Source: Agrobacterium rosae (lineage in GTDB: Bacteria; Pseudomonadota; Alphaproteobacteria; Rhizobiales; Rhizobiaceae). Taken from it: a DNA stretch of 64,000 bases. Under the pieces are notes generated by a model. The model worked only from the letters and a program-made list of their open reading frames with translations, had not been told where the DNA came from and ran no database searches. Below are positions 59,032-64,000 of this stretch, piece by piece. Numbering within the stretch: position 1 is the stretch's first letter; each line of letters begins with the position of its first letter. The position numbers were made by a program, and so were the translations under genes. Where the stretch lies: the NCBI RefSeq assembly GCF_002915175.1, contig NZ_NXEJ01000002.1, positions 216,236 to 280,235 on the forward strand, read 5' to 3'.

Positions 59032-59062
59032 AAAAACCCCGGAGCGATCCGGGGTTTTTTGT
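59032..59062 (+). terminator. Intrinsic terminator of rpmE
   Basis: AAAACCCCGGA and TCCGGGGTTTT pair around GCGA, followed by more T. Confidence 0.92.
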
Positions 59063-59142
59063 TGTCTGGTTTCGCTATGACTATTCAGGCAACAAAAAAG
59101 CAGGCCGAAGCCTGCTTTCATAAATCGCCATCTGGCTAAAAC

Positions 59143-59658
59143 TCAGTTGCCTGCAAACGCCGTGCGCAGAAGGTTGAGCTGGGCCTGGACGCTGTTTTCG
59201 TTGTCCGGCACCTTCGTTGCTTCAGAAGGACGATAGATTTCGCGGTCGAGCAAAGCTACGCGGTTCTGGAGACGCAGCGAGCGATCAACCAAGTCGCGGA
59301 AGGATTCGGGCAGGTTGTTCCAGCCAGGTGCGTTGCGATCGACATTGAAGTTGTCGAGACGGACCTTGTTCTTCTCGCTTAGGACTTGATCGCGGCTCAT
59401 CTCGCCATTGTTGACAGCGCGCTGGAGCAACAGCCAGGATGCCATCTGCATGAGGCGGGTGGTGAGGCGCATGGATTCGGCAGCGTAAAGGACGGATGCC
59501 ATACGCGGCAAAACCTTGGAAGCTGCGCGGCCAGAGCCGTCCAGATAAGTCGCCGTTTCTTCCACCAAAGTCATACCCTCTGTATAGAGAGTCTTGAACT
59601 GGTTGGAAGCTGCAGCACGACCAGCAAAGCTGATGGTATTCAAAACCTGTTCTGACAT
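59143..59658 (-). CDS. rcdA: DUF1465 protein, RcdA-type regulator of CtrA degradation
   Basis: A 171-residue all-helical protein. It has SFAGRAAASNQFKTLYTEGMTLVEETATYLDG, the long helix LPRMASVLYAAESMRLTTRLMQMASWLLLQRAV and PESFRDLVDRSLRLQNRVALLDREIY, the DUF1465 core. Caulobacter RcdA is the founding member: an adaptor that, with CpdR and PopA, delivers CtrA to ClpXP at the cell pole. The gene ends close to rpmE (convergent). CpdR, the partner, is encoded at 200-562. Confidence 0.85.
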   Translation of the reverse strand: MSEQVLNTISFAGRAAASNQFKTLYTEGMTLVEETATYLDGSGRAASKVLPRMASVLYAAESMRLTTRLMQMASWLLLQRAVNNGEMSRDQVLSEKNKVRLDNFNVDRNAPGWNNLPESFRDLVDRSLRLQNRVALLDREIYRPSEATKVPDNENSVQAQLNLLRTAFAGN

Positions 59659-60010
59659 TTTTCCAAATCCTGCTTACGCACCATACTGGCAACGGGATAG
59701 AGGCTTAATAGTTCCGGCCTCTTTGTATTTTCAGGATGATATCAATAGCGCAAATGCGCAAGCTGATTATTAAAGAAAGGTTAATACCCACAGTTTTGGC
59801 ACTTTTTCCACGGCACAAAAAAAGAGCCGCAAAAGCGGCTCTCAAGGTAAAACAGGGAGAAAAATCAGACCAATTCGCCGATGGGAGAAACTGCCTGAAG
59901 TTCAGAAGAACTGAACATGTATAGTTATCGCTTAGAAAGCTTAATTTTTCATTAATGGTAAACAGAAAACTGACCCGCTCCGTAACGTTAATAAAACGTT
60001 CCTTGTGGTC
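59659..60010. other. Gap between rcdA and DUF1192 genes
   Basis: 352 AT-rich bases. It contains the terminator hairpin at 59817-59842 and, beyond it, sequence with no ORF of substance. The rcdA promoter should lie in 59660-59760; no confident boxes are seen. Confidence 0.5.
59817..59842 (-). terminator. Intrinsic terminator for the MFS-DUF1192 operon
   Basis: AGAGCCGC-AAAA-GCGGCTCT forms an eight-pair stem; on the minus strand it is followed by a T tract. It lies about 170 bases past the DUF1192 stop. Confidence 0.8.
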
Positions 60011-60205
60011 TCAGCTCCGGAAAAGGCTTTCGGCAGCCTTGCGACCAACCGACTTCTTCTCAAGCTCGGCTTCCAGTCTTTCGATTTCCGTGTGCAGAAC
60101 GGCGATGCGCGCGGTCAGCTCATCGACGGAAAGCAGGGAAATATCACCGCCCACGACGTGAGTCGTTGCGGGCCTTGTCGGTAGTTCTTCATCGAAACCA
60201 CTCAT
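60011..60205 (-). CDS. DUF1192 small protein
   Basis: A 64-residue protein: a flexible start (MSGFDEELPTRPATTHVVGG), then SLLSVDELTARIAVLHTEIERLEAELEKKSVGRKAAESLF, a single coiled-coil helix with the DUF1192 signature ending in K-x-x-A-x-x-x-F. The start overlaps the MFS gene's stop by four bases. Its function is unknown. Confidence 0.9.
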   Translation of the reverse strand: MSGFDEELPTRPATTHVVGGDISLLSVDELTARIAVLHTEIERLEAELEKKSVGRKAAESLFRS

Positions 60206-61479
60206 ATTCCGGCTCCCTTTTCCAGCTCGGCCTCGTCCTGCGGATATTGCGGTGCGCGAGGATCTAGCGAAACGCTTTCAGGCGTGGCCATTGGTGCTGC
60301 CGCTGCCGTGGAGAAGTTTTCCTTCTCCGCTGTCGGCAGTGTCGCACGTTGTCTGGACCGGAATATAGCATAGGCCGTGATGAGAAGATGCGCCACTGCG
60401 GTAACGGAAAACAGGGCGTAAGGGCCATAGGACGTCATGATCGGGCCGCCGAGTGTGGGGCCGATAATGGTGCCAATGCCGTAGAGCAGCAGCAGGCCGC
60501 CCGAAACTTTGACGAAATCCTCCGAGGCTGCATAGTCGTTGGCATGGGCCACGGCGATGGGGTAGAGCGCGTTTGCGGTGGCACCATAAACTGCGATCAT
60601 GCTGATTAGCACATAGATGTGGCTTGGTTGTATGAGCGTGACGGCAAGGCCCGCAATGGCGGCCACGCCGGACAGACCGGCCAGCACAAAGCGACGGTCT
60701 ATTCTGTCGGACAACTTACCGGCTGGAAATTGCGCCAATGCGCCGATGAAGATGGTCACGCTGACCATGATGGCAATCGTCGTGGGAGCAAGACCCGCGC
60801 GAGCGCCAAAAACCGCGCCGAGCGTGCCGTAAGCGCCGTTCGCGATACCAATCAGCAAAATACCGACGAAAGAGACCGGCGACGTTCTGTACAGGGCAGG
60901 CAAGTCCAGCTTCACCTTTTTCAGCGGTTGCGGACTTTCCGCTTTTGACAGCATGGCGGGCATGATGGCGACGCAATAGATAATGGCGCAGACCATGAAC
61001 AGCGATGTGCCACTGACAGTACCGAACGGCACGACCAACTGACCGGCCACGACGCCGAACAGCGTGATGGCAATGTAGAGCGAGAAAATAGCGCCCCGAC
61101 TTTCATTGGTGGCGCGCTCGTTCAGCCAGCTTTCGATGATCATCGAGGTGCCAGCGGTGCAAAAACCGGTCAGCGCACGCAACGTGACCCAGGCCACATC
61201 ATCGATGAAGAGACCGGTCAAAAGCACGGTCAGGCAAATGAGCGCAACGAAACTGCCGAATGCGCGGATATGGCCCGCGCGCCGGACGATGGCCGGTGCG
61301 ACGAAGCAGCCGATGACGAACCCTGCCGCCCAGGACGTGCCGAGAAAGCCCAGCACTTCGTTGGAATATCCTTCCGCCGATCCCCGCACGGGAAGCAGCA
61401 GTCCCTGCAGGCCATTGCCCAGAAACAGAAACAAGGTGCTGGATAAAAGAGCGAATACGGGTAGAAGGTTTCTGCTCAT
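60202..61479 (-). CDS. Major facilitator superfamily transporter
   Basis: A 425-residue protein with twelve hydrophobic helices. The first half includes LPVFALLSSTLFLFLGNGLQGLLLPVRGSAEGYSNEVLGFLG. The second half has GALAQFPAGKLSDRIDRR, the conserved loop 8-9 motif of MFS carriers, followed by PIAVAHANDYA and GIGTIIGPTLGGP. It is closest to the YcaD-like drug/unknown-substrate group. The C-terminal 45 residues are disordered. It is cotranscribed with DUF1192. Confidence 0.87.
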   Translation of the reverse strand: MSRNLLPVFALLSSTLFLFLGNGLQGLLLPVRGSAEGYSNEVLGFLGTSWAAGFVIGCFVAPAIVRRAGHIRAFGSFVALICLTVLLTGLFIDDVAWVTLRALTGFCTAGTSMIIESWLNERATNESRGAIFSLYIAITLFGVVAGQLVVPFGTVSGTSLFMVCAIIYCVAIMPAMLSKAESPQPLKKVKLDLPALYRTSPVSFVGILLIGIANGAYGTLGAVFGARAGLAPTTIAIMVSVTIFIGALAQFPAGKLSDRIDRRFVLAGLSGVAAIAGLAVTLIQPSHIYVLISMIAVYGATANALYPIAVAHANDYAASEDFVKVSGGLLLLYGIGTIIGPTLGGPIMTSYGPYALFSVTAVAHLLITAYAIFRSRQRATLPTAEKENFSTAAAAPMATPESVSLDPRAPQYPQDEAELEKGAGI

Positions 61480-61611
61480 AAGCCACTCTCATGCTAGGCG
61501 ATTCAAGGTGTAGATCTGGGTCGACGACGCGCGAATAGGTTGCCTGTCATTGGTGAACATTAAAAATGTCCAGCCTGTGACGCTGTTTCAATAAAGCCAA
61601 AAGGTTTCTGG

Positions 61612-61767
61612 ATGACGAAGGCAATCGGGCTTTTTCTGCTTCTGGCAATGTGCATCCAGATCATCCGCCCGCTCGGCCTGCCGGGCCTTCGCAAGCGCGG
61701 CGATTGCTGGAAAATCGCCGCCGGCGCTTTCGTGCTGTGGACGCTGGTGCTGTTGTTGCGTCCGTGA
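61612..61767 (+). CDS. Small membrane protein
   Basis: A 51-codon ORF: MTKAIGLFLLLAMCIQIIRP, a basic middle (GLRKRGDCWK), then AAGAFVLWTLVLLLRP. Two hydrophobic segments flank a positive turn. AAGG lies eight bases before the ATG. It is not similar to anything I recognise, but the ribosome-binding site and amphipathic layout favour a real gene. It is divergent from the MFS gene. Confidence 0.5.
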   Translation: MTKAIGLFLLLAMCIQIIRPLGLPGLRKRGDCWKIAAGAFVLWTLVLLLRP

Positions 61768-61828
61768 GGGGCTGTGACTTTCTTAGCGAGCAGTTTTTAG
61801 CGCGTAGTTTAACGGAGGCCGCACTCCG

Positions 61829-62125
61829 CCCTCATGCATCATCCTGAGCCTGTCGAAGGAGAGGTGCTTTGACCGAAGGGCAAAGCCTCGAAGCATCCGG
61901 CCACGCACTGTGCCTCCAAACCCGCAACCCTCGTCCTTCGAGGCCCCTGCGGGACGCCTCAGGATGAGGGTTGCTGCCGTCGTACCTTTTGCCTCAGCCT
62001 TAAAAACCGTGCTAAGAGGCGGATCGTATTTCGTCAAGTGGCACTCTCCGCCCTGATGCATCATCCTGAGCCTGTCGAAGGAAAGGTGCTTTGGCCGAAG
62101 GGCAAAGCCTGGAAGCATCCTTGGT
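61829..62125. repeat. Family C repeats, two direct copies at 61.8 kb
   Basis: CATCATCCTGAGCCTGTCGA opens a module of about 60 bases at 61836-61900, repeated at 62058-62122. Between them lies CAACCCTCGTCCTTCGAGG with CGCCTCAGGATGAGGGTTG (61926-61974), the same palindromic modules as at 56261-56698. It fills most of the 439-base gap between the small membrane gene and fbaB. Confidence 0.8.
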
Positions 62126-62150
62126 TGGCCCACCCTCTGCCTCACAAGAA

Positions 62151-62182
62151 AAACCGCCCGCAACAAGTTGCGAGCGGTTTGT
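62151..62182 (-). terminator. Intrinsic terminator after fbaB
   Basis: AAACCGCCCGCAA pairs with TTGCGAGCGGTTT (one mismatch) around CAAG; on the minus strand the stem runs into TTTTTC. Confidence 0.85.
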
Positions 62183-62206
62183 AAAATGACGGCGTGAAGC
62201 TAACGC

Positions 62207-63232
62207 TCAAGCAGCCTGTTCGTCTTCCTGCGTCCAGTTGCCAAGGGCTGCGAGCGAGTTCAATTCTGCGCGGTGCTGGAAGGCGCGTTGGCCGGCGGCG
62301 ACGTTTTCTGGCTTGCCGCCCCAGGCTTTGAGCGCGGTATCCTGAAGTGCGCGACCGTAGGAGAAGGTCAGCGCCCAAGGCAGGTCGTAACCGGCGTTCA
62401 TGGCGGAGAGATGCGCGGTGGCTTCCTCGGAGGACTGGCCGCCGGAGAGGAAGGCGATGCCGGGAACAGCGGATGGAACCGTTGCCTTCAGAACCTTGAC
62501 CGTCTTCTCGGCCACTTCATCGACCGATGCCTTGCGGGCATTCTTGCCGTCGATGACCATGTTCGGCTTGAGGATCATGCCTTCGAGGTTGACGCGGGCG
62601 TCGTAGAGATCGGTAAAGACCGTGCGCAGAACCCATTCGGTGACTTCGGCACAGCGATCGATGCTGTGGGTGCCTGGTTCGCCATCCATCAGCACTTCCG
62701 GCTCAACGATCGGCACGATGCCTGCCTGCTGGCAAAGAGCAGCATAACGGGCGAGGGCTTGCGAGTCCGCCTTGATGGAGCCCCATGTGGGCAGGCCATC
62801 ACCGATATTGATGACGCCGCGCCACTTTGCGAAACGTGCACCGGCATCGTAATATTTTTTCAGACGGTCAGCGAGACCATCGAGACCTTCGGTCACGGTT
62901 TCACCGGGAAAGAAGGCCTGTGGCTTGGCACCCGTGTCGACCTTGATACCGGGGAGGCTGCCCGCAGCTTTGATAATGTCGACGAAGGGCGTGCCATCAG
63001 CGGCTTTCTGGAACAGCGTTTCTTCGTAGAGAATGACGCCGGAGATGCACTTCGTCATCGCTTCGTCTGTGCGGAACAGCATTTCGCGATAATCACGGCG
63101 GCTGGTTTCTGTCGATTCCAGGTTGATGCTGTCAAACCGCTTCTTGATCGTGCCGGTGGATTCGTCCGCTGCCAGCAGACCCTTGCCATTGGCAACCATT
63201 TTCACTGCGATATCTTCAAGACGTTCTGTCAT
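62207..63232 (-). CDS. fbaB: Fructose-bisphosphate aldolase, class I
   Basis: A 341-residue enzyme of the Schiff-base (eukaryote-like class I) type: KGLLAADESTGTIKKRFDSI, the catalytic region FAKWRGVINIGDGLPTWGSI, VEPEVLMDGEPGTHSIDRCAEVTE, the Schiff-base Lys in EGMILKPNMVIDGKNA, and IAFLSGGQSSEEATAHLSAMN. It cleaves fructose-1,6-bisphosphate in central carbon metabolism. A 27-bp palindrome lies upstream at 63309-63335. The pgk gene is upstream on the same strand. Confidence 0.95.
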   Translation of the reverse strand: MTERLEDIAVKMVANGKGLLAADESTGTIKKRFDSINLESTETSRRDYREMLFRTDEAMTKCISGVILYEETLFQKAADGTPFVDIIKAAGSLPGIKVDTGAKPQAFFPGETVTEGLDGLADRLKKYYDAGARFAKWRGVINIGDGLPTWGSIKADSQALARYAALCQQAGIVPIVEPEVLMDGEPGTHSIDRCAEVTEWVLRTVFTDLYDARVNLEGMILKPNMVIDGKNARKASVDEVAEKTVKVLKATVPSAVPGIAFLSGGQSSEEATAHLSAMNAGYDLPWALTFSYGRALQDTALKAWGGKPENVAAGQRAFQHRAELNSLAALGNWTQEDEQAA

Positions 63233-63308
63233 TTTTCAATCTCCCTTGGCACAATGATTTTGGGTTAGCAGAAGTTCCAAGGCAGGAAAATGGCACGCTA
63301 AAGCATTG

Positions 63309-63335
63309 AAACGATTGAAATCATTTCAATCGTTT
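63309..63335. promoter_or_regulatory. 27-bp palindrome upstream of fbaB, likely operator
   Basis: AAACGATTGAAA at 63309-63320 and its exact reverse complement at 63324-63335 flank TCA. The site is 77 bases before the fbaB start, in an AT-rich promoter region. Its size and symmetry fit a dimeric repressor site, for example a LacI-family carbon regulator such as PckR of Sinorhizobium; the regulator is inference. Confidence 0.6.
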
Positions 63336-63416
63336 GAAACTTTAGAAAATCTTTAAAAATTTTTAAATGTGGAGAGGCGGGTGTGCTTATTCGACTCAGA
63401 CGGAGAGCGCAAACCT

Positions 63417-63511
63417 TAACCCCGTCGTGCTCGGGCTTGTCCCGAGCATCTGCTGCGTTGCAACTTGGGTGACGTGGTTGAATCCTCGGGTCAAGCCCGA
63501 GGATGACGTCG
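63417..63511. repeat. Intergenic palindromic repeat, family D
   Basis: CGTCGTGCTCGGGCTTGTCC (hairpin with CCGAGCA) and ATCCTCGGGTCAAGCCCGAG (hairpin, then GATGACGTCG) lie about 65 bases apart. The arrangement, with CGTC and GACG ends and a CTTG-type loop in each hairpin, matches family B although the stems differ. It sits between pgk and the fbaB promoter. Confidence 0.75.
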
Positions 63512-63552
63512 AATGTTAGAAGGCCGATGAGGTGGGCCGAGTTTATCTACCG

Positions 63553-64000
63553 TTACTTGTGCTCATGCAAGATCGCCACACCCGGAAGAACCTTGCCTTC
63601 CATCCACTCCAGGAATGCACCGCCAGCGGTGGAAATGTAGGTAAAGTCATCGGTTACGCCGGCATGGTTCAACGCAGCGACGGTGTCGCCACCGCCGGCG
63701 ACGGAGACGAGTTTGCCGGCCTTGGTGCATTCCGCCGCATGCTGGGCAGCGGCAACCGTTGCCTTGTCGAAGGGTGCGATTTCGAAGGCACCGAGCGGGC
63801 CGTTCCACACCAGTGTTTCTGCGCGCGAAATCCAGCCCTTGATGACTTCAACAGACTTCGGACCAACATCCAGAACCATGGCATCTTCGGGGATGGCGTT
63901 GATGTCTACGACTTCGTTTTCCGCGTTTGCCTTGAATTCGCGGGCGACAACGCCGTCTTCCGGCAGCACGATGGCGCAGCCAGCAGTGGCGGCTTCGATC
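63553..64000 (-). CDS. pgk: Phosphoglycerate kinase, C-terminal part (runs off the window)
   Basis: The frame is open from the stop at 63553 to the window edge, so only the last 148 or so residues are present. They match the ATP-binding half of Pgk: [35 protein letters not shown] and [38 protein letters not shown]. It transfers phosphate from 1,3-bisphosphoglycerate to ADP. It is upstream of fbaB on the same strand, a glycolytic neighbourhood. Confidence 0.95.
   Translation of the reverse strand, partial: IEAATAGCAIVLPEDGVVAREFKANAENEVVDINAIPEDAMVLDVGPKSVEVIKGWISRAETLVWNGPLGAFEIAPFDKATVAAAQHAAECTKAGKLVSVAGGGDTVAALNHAGVTDDFTYISTAGGAFLEWMEGKVLPGVAILHEHK

Overview
The window looks like chromosomal DNA of a Rhizobiaceae bacterium, most likely of the Agrobacterium/Rhizobium group. 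The evidence is the mix of genes typical of Rhizobiales: an Omp10-type lipoprotein, homospermidine synthase, CpdR- and RcdA-type cell-cycle factors, a GapR-type DUF2312 protein, and DUF1036, DUF1192, DUF1244, DUF1465 and DUF882 proteins. Codon use has a G/C-rich third position, and short intergenic mosaic repeats are scattered through the gaps. The genus is inference; no search was run. Most of the window is ordinary core genome. It is dense, with short operons on both strands and many clear intrinsic terminators.

Layout. 0-9 kb: cpdR, tRNA-Val(GAC), a thioesterase, nfeD/qmcA, hemH, a 5'-nucleotidase carrying a LysM tail, omp10 and hss. 9-20 kb: a PAS-GGDEF cyclase, a class-IV aminotransferase, pepF, an NtrC-type regulator, a DUF882 peptidase with a long low-complexity tail, and an 871-residue protein built entirely of octapeptides. 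20-31 kb: pyk with a DUF1036 partner, N-formylglutamate amidohydrolase, DUF1244, DUF2312/GapR, acetoacetyl-CoA synthetase, a lysophospholipase-like hydrolase, a small heat-shock gene under an apparent RpoH promoter and ROSE-type RNA thermometer, a bile-acid-symporter-like carrier beside a LysR gene broken by an amber codon, and threonine aldolase. 31-38 kb: gltB, a 52-codon membrane ORF, and gltD. 38-39.6 kb: a small accessory patch with two GNAT acetyltransferases, an asparagine-codon-rich leader peptide, an isolated tRNA-synthetase-type OB fold and a possible IS66 scrap. 39.6-50 kb: envelope and purine genes (DUF459, MltB, galU, a beta-barrel protein, kdsD, purEK) plus the short rpmJ gene. 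50-64 kb: a TauE-like carrier, ThiE-like, Sel1-repeat and SuhB proteins, a MotA-like/OmpA-like pair, an MsbA-like ABC transporter, rpmE, rcdA, DUF1192-MFS, class I aldolase and the 3' part of pgk.

The most unusual items are two. First, the octapeptide protein at 17392-20007 keeps one eight-residue register from end to end, with an exact 17-octad (408 bp) super-period. Second, the locus at 38631-39443 has a leader peptide with three consecutive Asn codons preceding a stand-alone Asp/Asn-tRNA-synthetase-type OB fold, which overlaps a GNAT acetyltransferase by four bases. At least four families of palindromic intergenic repeats are present (4.6/10.3 kb; 29.8/53.8 kb; 43.4/56.3/61.8 kb; 63.4 kb).
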